The notes: a model not told the origin generated them from the sequence alone. Positions 21,537 to 33,341 are shown, counted from the first letter of the stretch. The stretch is 64,000 bases of DNA from Cordilura impudica (GCA_963682025.1 OY821517.1:231937678-232001677), one strand, 5' to 3'. Program-made: numbers and translations.

Positions 21537-24500
21537 ATTAGACACAAAAAGAATATTTAGAATATCATCAAATCTTAGGAACTACATCGAGTTGAACATA
21601 ATTGACACAAATCATGCACTGACATTTTTAATAGACACAGGAGCAGATGTCTCTTTGTGCAAACAAAATTTTTTTTACCGTTATGATGTAGATTCGAATG
21701 ATGACTGTTGTTTAACAGGGATATCAGGAGAACAAGTTAGATCTATTGGTTCCACTGAAATGAAAATAAATATAAATGACATGACAATAAAACATAAAGT
21801 GCAATTGGTGGAAAATGATTTTCCAATAAATACTGACGGAATCTTGGGTAGAGATTTCCTGTCAAGATTCAAATGTAGCATAGATTATGATAAATGTATA
21901 CTAACATTTATCACAAATAATGAAAATATAATCATTCCTATACATGACGATATAGTTGACATAAATCACATAATAATACCGCCAAGAAGCGAAATTATAG
22001 TACCTTTTAATATACATAGATATAGAAGAAGACAAAGTTATCATGAAAAAAGAGATCATTGAAGGTGTGTATTTGGCAAACACAATAATACCAAAAGAGG
22101 GTAAAAAGCACGTGAAAATTCTTAATGTGACAAATGATCAAATAACTATCAGAAATCTTAGAGTGGAAACGATGCCGCTAGAGAACTATGAAATTATCGG
22201 GGTTGAAAGACAAGAAGATTGTAGTTCGTATCCAGAAAAGAGATTTATGAAATTATTGAAAAGTTTGGATTTGAATAATGCGGACAAAGAGTGTCAATAT
22301 GAGCTGGAACAAATTATAAGAAAGTATCAACATGTATTCCATTTGGATGGCGAAAAGTTGACTACAAATAATTTCTACAAACAGTCAATTACTTTACTCG
22401 ATAATAAACCGGTATATATAAAAAATTATCGTTTACCTCATGCTCAAACAAATGAAATAGATTCCCAAGTACAAACGTTATTAGATGATGGAATAATAGA
22501 ACCATCAATAAGCCCTTATAATGCTCCTTTATTATAAGTTCCAAAAGGGGAACACATCGATTTAAGAAAATGGAGACTAGTAGTAGATTTCAGAAAATTA
22601 AATGACAGAGTCGTCAATGATAAATTCCCATTGACAAGATTGGACGATGTCTTAGACAAACTAGGCAGAGCAAAATATTTTTCAACGTTGGATATGACAA
22701 GCTCATTCCATCAAATAGAACTAGATGGAAAATCACGTCCTTATACTGCTTTTTCAACGACAAATGGTCATTACCAGTATACGAGACTACCATTTGGTTT
22801 GAAAATATCATCTAACAGTTTTCAACGAATGTTGACAATAGCTTTATCAGGCTTGGATTCTGAAGCATTTCTCTACGTTGATGATATAATTATTTTCGGA
22901 TGCAGTTTGAAGCATCATAATGCAAACTTGGTAAAAGTTCTTGATAGATTGACCAAATACAATTTAAAATTAAATGCAAATAAATGCTGTTTTCTGAAAC
23001 CTGAAGTTGTATATCTTGGTCACTTAATAACTTCAGAGGGTATAAAACCAGATCCTGGTAAATTTAACGCGATACATAAGTATCCAATACCTAAAAACGC
23101 CGATGATGTGAGAAGATTCGTTGCGTTTTGTAACTACTACAGAAGATTTATTAAAAATTTTGCGAATATAGCAAGTTGTTTAAACGAATTACTGAAAAAG
23201 GGAACAAAGTTTGAATGGACAGAGTAACGTCAATCTGCTTTTGATACATTAAAGCAGAAACTGATAAGTCCACCAGTCCTACAATATCCAAATTTCGACA
23301 AACCTTTTATTTTGACAACCGATGCATCTGACTTTGCACTCGGAGCGGTTTTGTCACAAGTTGAAGTCGGTGTAGATATGCCAATATCGTACGCAAGTCG
23401 ATCTTTGAATAAGCATGAAAGAAATAAACCTGTAATAGAAAAAGAACTACTTGGCATACATTGGGGCATACAATTCTTCAGACCCTATTTGTATGGTAGA
23501 AAGTTTATAGTGGTAACTGACCACAGGCCACTAGTAGCTTTATTTTCACATAAGAACCCGAGCTCAAAATTGACAAGAATACGTTTAGAGTTATCAGATT
23601 ATGATTTTGACATAGTTTATAAAAAGGGAATGAACAATACTAATGTAGACGCACTTTCCAGAATTAATCTGGACTCAGATATACTAAAGACAATGATACC
23701 TCCAGGGATCGACGAATCCGTAAGAAAAGCATTGGTGATTACAAGAAGAATGAAAAACAAGGAAATTAATGAAAAAGCTAGCAAGAATAGAGTTAAGGCT
23801 ACAAGGAAAAGTGATACAGCTAAAGATGAGGAAAAGATAAATGTGACAGCCGACACGGAGTCTGATCAACTCGTGATATGGGACTGTACATCAATAAATG
23901 ACATAAAGCGCGCGAAGAGGATAAAGTTTAAATTAGACACAAGGTGCACAACACAGATGAAAATTGAGGACGATAACAGTCTCAATGAAATGGCCATAAG
24001 ATGTAGCGATAATCCATACTATTTAGAAAGTATATTGGAGAAACTACCATCGGTATTAGAGAAGTTGAATTACAAAAGTTACGCTCTCGAGCAGGGTGAT
24101 GACATATTCAACATAGTGACACAAGAAAGATTCAAAGCAATCATAAACAGAAGCAAAGGAACTGACGTCAAAATATTACTATACAGAAATCCCCAATACA
24201 TAGAAAATGAAGATAGAAGAAAACAGTAAATGGAAGCTTATCACAATACACCATGCGGAGGACATTTTGGAATTAGGAAAACGCTACTCCGTTTAAAACA
24301 AAGATACATATGGAAGAATATGTATAAAATGGTAAAACAATTTATAAGAACGTGTGATCTTTGCCAAAGGAACAAACAGGTCAGACACACGAAAGAACCA
24401 TTCGAAAAGACTGACACACCATGCCAAAGTTTCGAGACCATAGTAATCGATACAGTGGGTCCACTGCGACCATCAGAAAATTTCAGATACATACTTACCA

Positions 24501-25184
24501 TGCAATGTGAGTTGACGAAATATGTAATAGCTTGCCCGATGGAAACTAAGGAGGCAAAATCTGTTGCTAAGGCACTGATTGAGAATGTTATCCTGAAATA
24601 CGGATTATTTAAAGCATTGAAATCGGACAAGGGGACTGAATTTACAAATCAACTAACGGAGGAGATATGTGAATTGTTGAAGGTGGAACAAAGATTTTCA
24701 ACCCCTTATCATCATGAAACACTTGGAACTGTTGAGAGAAATCACAGAGTTTTAAATGAATATTTTCTATCCTTTGTTGATGATGATAATTGGAATTCAT
24801 GGATACCATACTATACATTCGCATACAAATTGCCGAATTTACCCGGTGACAATATACTAAACAATAATAAAATATACAATCTTGAAAATTACGCAAACGA
24901 ATTAAGAATTAGGTTAAAATATTCTTTGGACAATGCTAGAAGAATTATAGAAAAAAATCAAGACAAAAAGAACAGAAGATTCAAAGATCAATAAGAATAG
25001 CATAATGTTAGAAGTAGGGGACTTAGTATTAATAAAAGTAGGAAACAGAAAAAAGAGTGAACCACCCTACGATGGACCCTATGAAGTAGTGGCTATAAAA
25101 AATTTAAATGTAGACATAAAAATCAATGGTAAAATAAAAACTGTACATAAAAATTTATTAAAGAAATATTATATAAGAACATAA
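21289..25184 (+). pseudogene. 412-like pol (protease-RT-RNase H-integrase), broken
   Basis: Protease: FLIDTGADVSLC with GILGRDFLS. RT: LDMTSSFHQIELD, RLPFGLKISS and the active-site YVDD at about 22875. RNase H: TTDASDFALGAVLSQ and VTDHRPLVALF. Integrase: zinc finger H..H..CDLCQRN (24240-24370) and the DDE residues in VIDTVGPL, KSDKGTEF and GTVERNHR; C-terminal module at 25005-25184. Lesions: a frame change near 22043-22062, in-frame TAA at 22535, 23225 and 24227, and a frame change near 24992. About 20 residues seem lost in the integrase at about 24820 (FAYKLPNLPG lacks the usual linker). A charged spacer of about 190 residues separates RNase H from integrase, as in 412. Confidence 0.85.
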
Positions 25185-25518
25185 AATACTTTGTAAACTC
25201 ATAAGAATATACAATAAGAAAACTTATAGAACAAAATATGTATATAAATGTAAACAACGCAACCACTAATATCATAAGAAATATGAATAAGTAAACATAA
25301 ATATCTTAAAGTGTAACAAACAAAAATATATTAAAATATCATAAACGAAAATATCTTAACATATCATAAATAAAAATATGTTTAAAATACAAAAAAAAAT
25401 ATAATACAATGTATTACAAAAAAAAAAAAAATCAAATTACAGAATATTTACATTTAGTTAGAAAAATCCCATATTTTATGTAAACAAAAATTATTAGATT
25501 TTTCTTGAGGATAAGGGT
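25185..25518 (+). other. 412-like 3' untranslated region and polypurine tract
   Basis: A/T-rich sequence with repeated ATATCATAAA-type motifs and no gene. It ends GAGGATAAGGGT directly before the 3' LTR, the likely polypurine tract. There is no room or coding signal for env. Confidence 0.65.
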
Positions 25519-26239
25519 TTTGCATATGCGGCGTATTCACATACGTAAGCAGCACGAATAAAGTGCCAATAACTAAAGCATGTAAACAAACAGACCTACA
25601 TATGCATACACGTATATCGACTAGCGACTGAATTGGGTAAAATAAAACATATCCAATTGGTATTTGGGATAGGACAAGCGCGTATAGCAAATGACTCAGT
25701 TTGTTCGTTTGTTTGTTTGACTGAGCGGGTTAATTTACAGCGCGTTGAAATCGAATAGAGTTGGTTGACATGTAGAGCAACTAGATTTGATTTCATATGC
25801 AAACCGAATACAATACACTTGTTGGTGTACCGTATTGGTCTGCACTTTAACCAAGTACAAATTCCACTCGTTGTTTGGAGTTGTACTTTATGTATGAGTA
25901 ATGACAAATTATAGAGCTAGGAACCACACCCAAATATCCATGATCGCCTGGTACGATAATATATATTAGTAGTAAGCAAAACTAATTTAAGAGAGAGAAT
26001 ATGAAATATAAACATGTAAAATACTTATGGAGTGACTTTCGGAAAGTCACTCACTTACACAATACAATTTCATACCCATTTGTAAATATATAAGCAGATT
26101 AAAATTGAAAATAAAGATTAAGTTCTAACTTCGCTCTTGGAGCGTCAACACCAAAACTGATGTTTCTTTTATTTTATCCTGCGGTAACAACATCATAAGA
26201 AGACTATCATTATATGTCGAATCCTGTAAAATCATTATA
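25519..26239 (+). repeat. 412-like 3' LTR (721 bp)
   Basis: Same length as the 5' LTR and nearly identical; differences include TATGCGG for TATGTGG at the start and GACTTTCGGAAAGTC for GACTTTCAGAAAGTC in the palindrome. It is followed by the duplicated target GGTCT at 26240-26244. Confidence 0.9.
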
Positions 26240-26244
26240 GGTCT

Positions 26245-26760
26245 CTGCTTTACCAATGATCATACCAATAGATTTTTTAGCATTTAAGCAAAGACCATTT
26301 GCTGATGCCCATTCATAAATATAGTTGAGATCATCGTTTATCTTCCCAATGCATTCTGTAACACTCGATGGTTTACAGCTAATGTAGAGCTGGACATCGT
26401 CCGCGTACATTTGTATTCCACAGAAATGAATTTGTGAAGGCAGGTCATTTGCATATATAGCATACAATAGTGGACCAAGTATCGATCCTTGTGGCACTCC
26501 TCTAGGCATTAAACAGCTGTTAGAGTTATTCGATCCATTATATACAGACTGACTTCTATCGCAAAGATAAGAGTAAATTAACTTTACAGCTGTAGTTGAA
26601 AAATGAAATAAGCCTCTCAGTTTCAGGTAGAGAATAGAATGATCTACAGTGTCAAACGCTTTTGAGTGATCGAGTAATATTAGAAATGATATCATATTAT
26701 CATCTATCTGGGTCCGTAGCTTCTCCGAAACATCAATTAGAGCAGATATACAGATATACA
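26245..26760 (-). pseudogene. jockey-like ORF2, RT palm segment
   Basis: Minus-strand reading begins at the truncated 5' end of the element with ALIDVSEKLRTQIDDN, followed by the RT catalytic ILLDHSKAFDTVDHS, then MPRGVPQGSILGPLLY and the active-site MYADDVQLY. It ends with MIIGKAET at the target duplication and continues at 18322. Both catalytic Asp regions are intact, but endonuclease and RT N-terminus are missing, so the copy is dead on arrival. Confidence 0.82.
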
Positions 26761-29700
26761 GTAGTGTCTCCGTTGATCCTGTGCAGCTCGACTCAGTTGA
26801 TTCCGCACGATTTCGAATAATTGCTTTAGTTCATTTTCCATATCCTTGTCAAGGTTCCTGGGAACAGCTCGTCAAAGAGGGCCTTCGGTAAACGTGGTTC
26901 TCGGCCCTGAGTCAAGTAGGCTGGGCTAAAACCAGTAGAATCGGATGGGCTTGTGTTTATGGCCAAGCTAATTTCGGGGAGATAATCATCCCATTTGTTG
27001 TGTTGGTTTTTAGCGGGCAATCATTGTTTTGATTATGCGATTAGCTCGCTCGGTGCGATTCTCCTGGGGACAATGGGGTGCTGTAAATTGTTGTCGGACC
27101 CCAATATCTTATAGATACATCTGCAGGATTCGGCTAGTGAACTGGCTACCGTTATCTGAAATGAGTACTTTGGGAGTTCCAAATCATGCTAGGATTCTTT
27201 CCCGGAATGATTTCACCACACTTTCTGCAGTGGCCTTACGAAGCGGTATCAGCTCCACCCATTTGGAGAACCTATCGAAGAGTACAAGTAGCATAGAATT
27301 CCCATGCTTTGTCCGAGGTAAGGGGCCCACGAAATCGGCACATACTGTCGCCCATGGTTCCTCTGGTATGGTTATGAGCATTTCGCCTGCCGGTGCGGTT
27401 TGGCAAGTTTTGTATTTTTGGCAAGACCGGCAACCTTTTACATAGTTTGATATATCACGCAGCATCCCTGGCCAATAATACCGATTACATATTCTGTTGA
27501 TAGTTTCCCTGGTGTCCAGCTGCAGGTTGGCTGTGATTTTCGTGTAAAACCCGTTGGCGTAACGGGTTAGCAACGCATAATTTCCAGGGTGTGCTATCCT
27601 CGTTGTTAGATTGCCTAGGGATATGTCGAAGCAGTTGTGAGCCTACAATCATAGAATCGGCGAATTTCTGTGGGTTTTGTTTAACTTCTGCCAGTCGTCT
27701 TTGATTCCATTTGCATCCTTGGACCGTAGGGGCATCTTCTATAGCTCGGTGGAGGTGCTCTATGGGGCTGCGGGACAACGCGTCCGCTACTACGTTTTGT
27801 TTCCCTTTCCTATATTGCACCGAGAAGCTATACTGTTGTAATTCCAACGCCCATCTGGCCAGGCGGCCGGTCGGATTATCTATGGTGCTCAACCATTTTA
27901 AAGAAAGGTGATCAGTGATGACTTGAAAGTGATAACCTTCGAGATAGGGTCGCATTTTTCAGATACCCCAAATAAAGGCAAGGCATTCCTTTTCTGTTGC
28001 TGAATAATTCTTTTCGGCTCCATTCAGAGCTCGACTGGTGTAAGCTATTACTCGTTCTGTTTCATTAAAATTTTGTGTCAATACTGCTCCTAGGCCATGG
28101 TCGCACGCATCTGTTTGTAGGACAAATGGTTGGCTGAAATCCGGACACGCTAGTACTGGTGCTTGGGTCAATTTCATTTTTAATATCTCAAAGGACGTTT
28201 GTTGTTCCTCCGTCCACTTCCAGTGTTTTCCCTTCTTCAATAAGGTAGTGAGTGGTTGTGCTATGATTGAAAATTCTGGCACGAATCTCCTGTACCAGGA
28301 CGCTACCCCGCGAAATCGTCTTACCTCTCGAACACAGGTTGGTGGTGTCATGTCCTGTATGGCAGCGATCTTATCTGGGTCAGTGTGTATTCCTTCTTCA
28401 CTGACAACGTGGCCGAGATATTTCGTCTCCCTTTTGAATAACTCGGATTTCTCTGCATTTATTTTTAGGTTGGCCATTCTAAGTCTCCGGAATACCTCTG
28501 AGATGTTCCTCCAGCGTTTTGCCTGTAACAATGATATCGTTGAGGTAAGCAAAAGCGAAAGGTTCTAATTCTGGTCCGATGACACTGTCTAATGCTCTCT
28601 GGAAAGTAGCTGGGGCAGAGTGCAACCCGAATGGCATCACGCGCCATTGGTTCAATCCTCTTCCAGCAACGGTGAATGCGGTATATCGTCTGCTGTTTTC
28701 TTCTAATGGGATCTGCCAATACCCGTCATTCAGATCGAGACTACTGATATATTTGGCCTCTCTGAGTCTGTCCAGAATGGTTGAAATGCGCGGCAAGGGA
28801 TATGCATCTAGCTCAGACTTGGAGTTAAGGTGACAGAAATCCATACATAGCCGCCATGTACCGTTTTTCTTCTTTGCAAGTGCTATTCGGGATCTATAAG
28901 GACTTCTGGAAGGCTCAATATAACCATTTGCTAGTAAATCGTTGATTTTGGTATCGATGATGGCTTGCATGGCTGGATTTCGTGGTGCGTATCGTAGTTT
29001 GAAGGGTCGATCATCGGTCATCACGATACGGTGTTTCGCTATCGTGGATAGACCTTGTAATTCTTGGAATTTATCCAGCTCGTTTTTAATAAAAGTATTT
29101 ATTCTTTCTTGTTCTTTAGAAAGTTTTTCACTTACCGTTATAGCGAGGCATTGTTCACCTTCCCTAGGGCATGGTGGTGGGGTAGCCTGCAGTTCCATTC
29201 GTGTGAGGGGAAGTGTTGAGGCCGTTGTGAGTGAGTGGGCATGGTGACGTCTGCTTCCTTGGACGCTAACTTGGGTATCGGAGCTATCTGCCGGAGAAAA
29301 CTGATGCCATAGTCCTGCACAGATTAACTTAGCTCCACATTTCCTTAGAAAATCGAGTCCCAGGAGTATTTCTTCGGAGGCTTCCGGTATGATGAGAAAT
29401 TCCAAGGTGAGGTGTTGGTCACCAAATTTTATTCTGGCTTCTGTCGCCCAGCTGATCTGTTTTTGTGTACCGTCGGCCAGAGTCACATATGCGTCATGGG
29501 GGTGAGGATGGCAATGGTGTTTGATGCTGTTAGCTAGAGTTGCGCTTATAAAACAGCTTGTGGCGCCTGTATCGATGGTAGCGGGGACTATTCGTTCCCC
29601 GAGCTGTATCATCGCCACAAGCCGAGTTGGTTCACATATAAAGGTCGTTTTTAGTTCAGGGGTTCCTCTTCCTGTGGGTTCGTACCCCCCCCCCCTGTTC

Positions 29701-29870
29701 GGTACTGGCACTCGATCGTTTCCCGAGCGTCTGCAACATTGAATGGTTCGCACACCGCGGCGTCCGCAGTCCCAACAGAATATCACCGGCTCGTTACGGC
29801 AACTCGTTCTGAAGTGGCCATCTTGGCCACAGCGGCGACACATGGTATCGGGGTTGAAATTCTTTTTCAT
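26761..29870 (-). pseudogene. gypsy A NC-protease-RT-RNase H-integrase, decayed
   Basis: Minus strand from 29870: zinc knuckles CRRCGQDGHFRTSC and CWDCGRRGVRTIQC, protease TIDTGATSCFIS with ILLGLDFL, then RT with SSLDLNDGYWQIPL. The RT active site reads YLND where the family has YLDD, removing a catalytic Asp. RNase H: QTDACDHGLGAVLTQ and ITDHLSLKWL. Integrase: zinc finger H..H..CRSCQKY, FVGPLPRT, LISDNGSQF and a TERANR glutamate. Breaks: frame changes near 28500, 27520, 27010 and 26850, and in-frame stops at 27959, 27184 and about 27110. Two of the TGA stops replace expected Arg codons. Upstream of 26761 it continues at 16140. Confidence 0.8.
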
Positions 29871-29872
29871 TG

Positions 29873-30200
29873 TTACCTTATTATCTGGTTTTGCTGTGGA
29901 GGATGTGATGCTGTTGGTATACTTTCGAGGTCTTCTGCCATTTCCACTAAGTCATCTAGGTTGGCAAAATCCTTCCTTCGGATATACCACAAGTACTCAG
30001 GCAGGGCATTTCGAAAAATCCTCTCTAGTTTCTGAACTTCTGTATAGGTGGTTCGTCGTAATAGGTTTTGCAATGCTAGCATATATGTCTTGAAACATTC
30101 TTTGGGCCGTTGTTGGCGTTTTCGAATTTCGTCTTCCAGTCGTTCAAAATATCTTGGTGATAGAAAGAATTTTAGACAGTCTTGCTGAAACTCGTAGCAT
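29873..30200 (-). pseudogene. gypsy A gag fragment
   Basis: Minus-strand frame beginning at about 30200 with FLSPRYFERLEDEIRKRQQR, RPKECFKTYMLALQNLL and then FRNALPEYLWYIRR and FANLDDLVEMAED. This resembles the C-terminal capsid part of gypsy Gag, before the zinc knuckles at 29840. A frame change separates it from the knuckles. Upstream of 30200 similarity to a capsid stops abruptly, so the Gag N-terminus is missing or replaced. Confidence 0.6.
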
Positions 30201-30516
30201 TTCTAGTCGACAGATAATTTAATAATTTAATAAGAATTTGGTTGCTATGTATGATTTTTTTTTTTCTGAATTCACTTTACAAAATTTTTTGTTAATATCA
30301 ATAATGATTATTCAGCAAGAACTGTAACGACGAGTTTCCTCTGGTTGCTGGGGTATAACTCGTGGGGTAGGGTTCGTCACAGAAATTTATACTTACGGTG
30401 ACAGAGAGCAAAGGAAAACACCTGTATTTATTGTGGTATTACAATTTTTATTTAAGAGAAGAGAAATAGAGGATGCTAATTCTAATTTGTTTAATTATAT
30501 AAAAAAATAACTTACT
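30201..30516 (-). other. gypsy A leader, non-repeated part
   Basis: No gene seen. It contains the palindromic segment at 30323-30381 (separate entry) and A/T-rich flanks between gag and the hairpin array. Confidence 0.5.
30323..30381. repeat. 59-bp imperfect palindrome, TG...CA
   Basis: Begins TGTAACGACGAGTTTCC and ends GGGTTCGTCACA. The two arms share TGT(A/G)ACGA and AACTCGT in inverted order around a GC-rich centre. It looks like a short foldback or an LTR-end remnant; function unknown. Confidence 0.5.
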
Positions 30517-31533
30517 GGTAGACCTGGAACAGCACTACCGTGATACGCCGAACCAATGTCTAATAGGGAGACCTGGAACAGCACTCCCTTTAGTTATCTA
30601 GTGAAAAAAAAATAAAGTTACTGGTAGACCCGGAGCAGCACTACCGTTTAATCATATAAAAATAACTTACTGGTAGACCTGGAACAGCACTACCGTTTAA
30701 TCATATAAAAATAACTTACTGGTAGACCTGGAACAGCACTACCGTGACCCGATGGAAGACCTGGAACAGCACTTCCGAAAAAACAAAACACATGCAGAGA
30801 ATAATTTATATTGTTATTTTGTATTTACTTAAGTGTTGCGGCTTAATAGGGAGACTTGAAAACACTCCGTTATAATCACGCTATGGAAGACCAAGTACAG
30901 CACTTCCAAAACACTTTCATAAATAATTTATTATTGTTATTTGTTATTTATTCAAGTGTTGGGTTTTACTAGGGAGACCTTGAACAGCACTCCGTTATAA
31001 TCACGCTATGGAAGACCAAGTACAGCACTTCCAAAACACTTTCATAAATAATTTATTATTATTATTTATTGTTTATTCAAGTGTTGCGATTTTATAGGTA
31101 GACCTTGAACAGCACTCCGTTATAATCACGCAATGGAAGACCAAGTACAGCACTTCCAAAACACTTTCATAAATAATTTATTATTATTATTTATTGTTTA
31201 TTCAAGTGTTGCGATTTTATAGGGAGACCTAGAACAGCACTCCGTTATAATCACGTTATGGAAGACCAAGTACAGCACTTCCAAAACACTTTCATAAATA
31301 ATTTATTATTATTACTTATTGTTTATTCAAGTGTTGCGATTTTATAGGGAGACCTTGAACAGCACTCCGTTATAATCACGCAATGGAAGACCAAGTACAG
31401 CACTTCCAAAACACTTTCATAAATAATTTATTATTATTATTTATTGTTTATTCAAGTGTTGCGATTTTATAGGGAGAACTTGAACAGCACTCCGTTATAA
31501 TCACGCAATGGAAGACCAAGTACAGCACTTCCA
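30517..31533. repeat. gypsy A leader array of hairpin-forming repeats
   Basis: About 18 copies of a short inverted repeat with loop ACCTGGAACAGCA (variants ACCTTGAACAGCA, ACCAAGTACAGCA). Proximal units at 30517, 30566, 30623, 30672, 30721 and 30754 include a 49-bp period (30623, 30672, 30721). From 30850 to 31533 there are six units of a 125-bp repeat, each with one GGAG...CTCC and one TGGAAG...CTTCCA hairpin; the second type starts at 30884, 31009, 31134, 31259, 31384 and 31509. Stems differ between copies but stay paired: GGTAG/CTACC, GGGAG/CTCCC, GGAAG/CTTCC. A further copy, TGGAG/CTCCA at 36996-37018, is the one split by the LOA insertion. Only 31097-31118 has clearly lost pairing. The array is in the leader of gypsy A RNA (minus strand). 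Confidence 0.9.
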
Positions 31534-31587
31534 AAACACTTTCATAAATAATTTATTATTATTATTATTTTTATTTATTCACTTAAT

Positions 31588-31598
31588 ATGGAGACCTT
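31588..31598 (+). repeat. LOA copy 1 target-site duplication, left
   Basis: ATGGAGACCTT, repeated at 36995-37005. It is the left half of one hairpin unit of the gypsy A array. Confidence 0.85.
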
Positions 31599-31943
31599 CC
31601 ACCACCATGAGTAACAATCTAGTCGCGATGCGGTGGCTTAAGTGCACTGCGGCTCCTTACTTGATGCTAGTAATGGAAGAGGTTTTACTGTATCAGTACC
31701 ACTTCCTAAACCTGTGTCAAGTTCGGAACCTTGAAGGTGCTCGACTAAAGGTTACTCACCCCTAATCCGGAGTGTAACGCGACCCGTGCTTATCGGATGG
31801 TTTGCAGTCAGGGGTAACCGACTGTATTTTAACGGAGCCTCACTGATACCTGGGCACCTCAGTGAGTAGGCAGAGGCAGTGGGCCGCCCTTGCTGCGTTA
31901 CTGGGGGCTATGACGCGGTCGACATAATTTTTCCCCTGCACTC
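31599..31943 (+). other. LOA copy 1 5' UTR
   Basis: 345 bp, moderately GC-rich, without a long ORF. Internal promoters of non-LTR elements normally lie here; I see no motif clear enough to mark. Confidence 0.55.
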
Positions 31944-33341
31944 GTGGGAACCAAAATGAATTCTTGTAAAACAAAAAAAAACAAAAATCGAGGCTCTGCC
32001 TCACAGTCCGCTGCTAGTTCATCTAGCAGTTGTCCGAAGGCTAAGACCCAGGGGTCTGGCCATTTAGAAAACGCTGCGACCTCTGGTCAAAGCTCTAGCG
32101 GGTTGGGGTCCGTTGTCAGTCCGACTACAATCTCCATCACTGGCAGCAAACCCATGAAGGCTATGGACAAATCCGGTCATCTTGCGAATGCAGCTAAGGA
32201 GGGGTCCAAGTCTGGTAAGACTGGGGTCAATCACGTCCGTCCGTCAAAGGCGAAATATAATCAGAGGAGACTATGCCTTAAGATTATCGATAGGCTAGGC
32301 AAACTCGACCAAGCGAAGCTGTCTGATAGACAGAGAGAGTCGCTCACATGGGCTAAGAAGGTCACTGAAAAACAGGACCTCTCAGCTAAGACTAGTGTAC
32401 CTGATAAACAGGTTGCTAGTACCTCGAAGGCGGGTAAAAGGCTGCGCTCGCCAGATGAGAAACCATTACCTAAACGTACTAAAGTGGCCGGCAACGCTGT
32501 GCCGAAGTCGTTTAGTCAGGTTGTCAAAGACAACCTTGTAATGGCTATCATTAACAGGGGAGATGAAGATGGCACTATCCCCAAGGACAAGTGGAGTTAT
32601 GTGGAGGCTAAATTAGCCGAAGTATTCTTCACTGTCCTTGAGGATATGCCAGGTCCACCTCCAACGTGCCCCGAGGCAGGCTGGCACCAAGGCCGTGCTA
32701 AGCTGGTGGCTTTTGCTGACCAACGCTCATTATCCCTTTACAGGGCTGCCGTCAGCAAACTAGGAGAGCTCTGGCCGGGAGCAAAACTGGATGTTGTGCA
32801 CAAGCATGACATCCCGTCCCGACCCAGAGCGCATGCTTGGCTTCCGACAACTCCTGGGGATGCGGAATCCATGCTAAAGATGCTGAAAGTCTGCAATCCT
32901 GATCTTCCAATGCACAATTGGAAGATTGGTAGATTTGGTGATACAGAGGGGGCACGTCGGCAGGTAACACTGTTACTTAATGCCGAATCCCTCCCGCGTT
33001 TAACCGAGACAAACAACATCATTTCCTACGGATTTGGACAGATTATGATCAAGGTCTATAAAAGCGATCAGGGACCAATCCCAGAGATCGTCAAACCTGT
33101 AGAGAAGTCTGCTGGGGAGGGGACCTCTGGTGAAGCTCAAGCTGAGGTGGGTTCCCACACAGCTATGGAGGAAGATGGGTACTTAACATCTGATTCTGAG
33201 CTGTTAGGGGATGCTACTGGCTTATTCTACGAAGACCTCCTTGAAAGCACGGAGGACGAAGCCGAAATCACGGTGGTGAAGATGGATGTGCAGGCAGTTG
33301 CAAATGAAGCGGCTCCTACAGATAAATCTTCACCACTGTAA
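31944..33341 (+). CDS. LOA-like ORF1 protein, 465 aa, intact
   Basis: Basic, Ser/Lys-rich N-terminal 190 residues (SQSAASSSSSCPKAK; KAKYNQRRLCLKIIDRLGKL), then a globular domain of about 190 residues starting at PKSFSQVVKDNLVMAIINRG and including GAKLDVVHKHDIPSRPRAHA and MHNWKIGRFGDTEGARRQVT. The layout resembles the DUF4780-type ORF1 of dipteran LOA elements, thought to bind element RNA; no CCHC knuckle is visible. The acidic C-terminus (EDEAEITVV) overlaps ORF2 by 56 bp in another frame. ATG at 31944 is the first in the frame after the 5' UTR. Family assignment is from pattern memory. Confidence 0.8.
   Translation: MGTKMNSCKTKKNKNRGSASQSAASSSSSCPKAKTQGSGHLENAATSGQSSSGLGSVVSPTTISITGSKPMKAMDKSGHLANAAKEGSKSGKTGVNHVRPSKAKYNQRRLCLKIIDRLGKLDQAKLSDRQRESLTWAKKVTEKQDLSAKTSVPDKQVASTSKAGKRLRSPDEKPLPKRTKVAGNAVPKSFSQVVKDNLVMAIINRGDEDGTIPKDKWSYVEAKLAEVFFTVLEDMPGPPPTCPEAGWHQGRAKLVAFADQRSLSLYRAAVSKLGELWPGAKLDVVHKHDIPSRPRAHAWLPTTPGDAESMLKMLKVCNPDLPMHNWKIGRFGDTEGARRQVTLLLNAESLPRLTETNNIISYGFGQIMIKVYKSDQGPIPEIVKPVEKSAGEGTSGEAQAEVGSHTAMEEDGYLTSDSELLGDATGLFYEDLLESTEDEAEITVVKMDVQAVANEAAPTDKSSPL

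Larger units (their letters stand above)
18323..26239 (+). mobile_element. 412/mdg1-like Ty3/gypsy LTR retrotransposon
   Basis: Complete structure: two 721-bp LTRs, a primer-binding site directly after the left LTR, a leader with tandem repeats, two short ORFs, gag, pol and an A/T-rich 3' region. The 5-bp duplication GGTCT (18318-18322 and 26240-26244) flanks it. I assign it to the 412/mdg1 group because of the PBS beginning TGGCGA, short ORFs before gag, and a long spacer between RNase H and integrase; moderate confidence. LTRs differ at about nine sites (roughly 1%), so insertion is recent, yet pol has three stops, frameshifts and an internal deletion. No env is visible. Confidence 0.85.
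16141..26760 (-). mobile_element. jockey/CR1-like non-LTR retrotransposon, split and 5'-truncated
   Basis: A minus-strand non-LTR element inserted into the gypsy A integrase gene. Its A-rich 3' tail (on the plus strand, TTTATTTTATTTTTATTT-type sequence) is at 16141-16185. Its reverse-transcriptase gene is in two parts, 17679-18322 and 26245-26760, separated by the 412-like LTR element. A mariner sits in its 3' UTR. At the 5' side it starts in mid-RT, directly against gypsy A sequence at 26761, so ORF1, endonuclease and the RT N-terminus are lost. I found no clear target-site duplication; the A-rich tail blurs the left junction. Confidence 0.75.

Noticed and set aside
25185..25518. Env gene for the 412-like element
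   Set aside because: Only 330 bp of A/T-rich, stop-filled sequence remain before the 3' LTR.
30517..31533. Hairpin array considered as a CRISPR array
   Set aside because: Eukaryotic nuclear DNA; the spacers are themselves repeats, not unique sequences.
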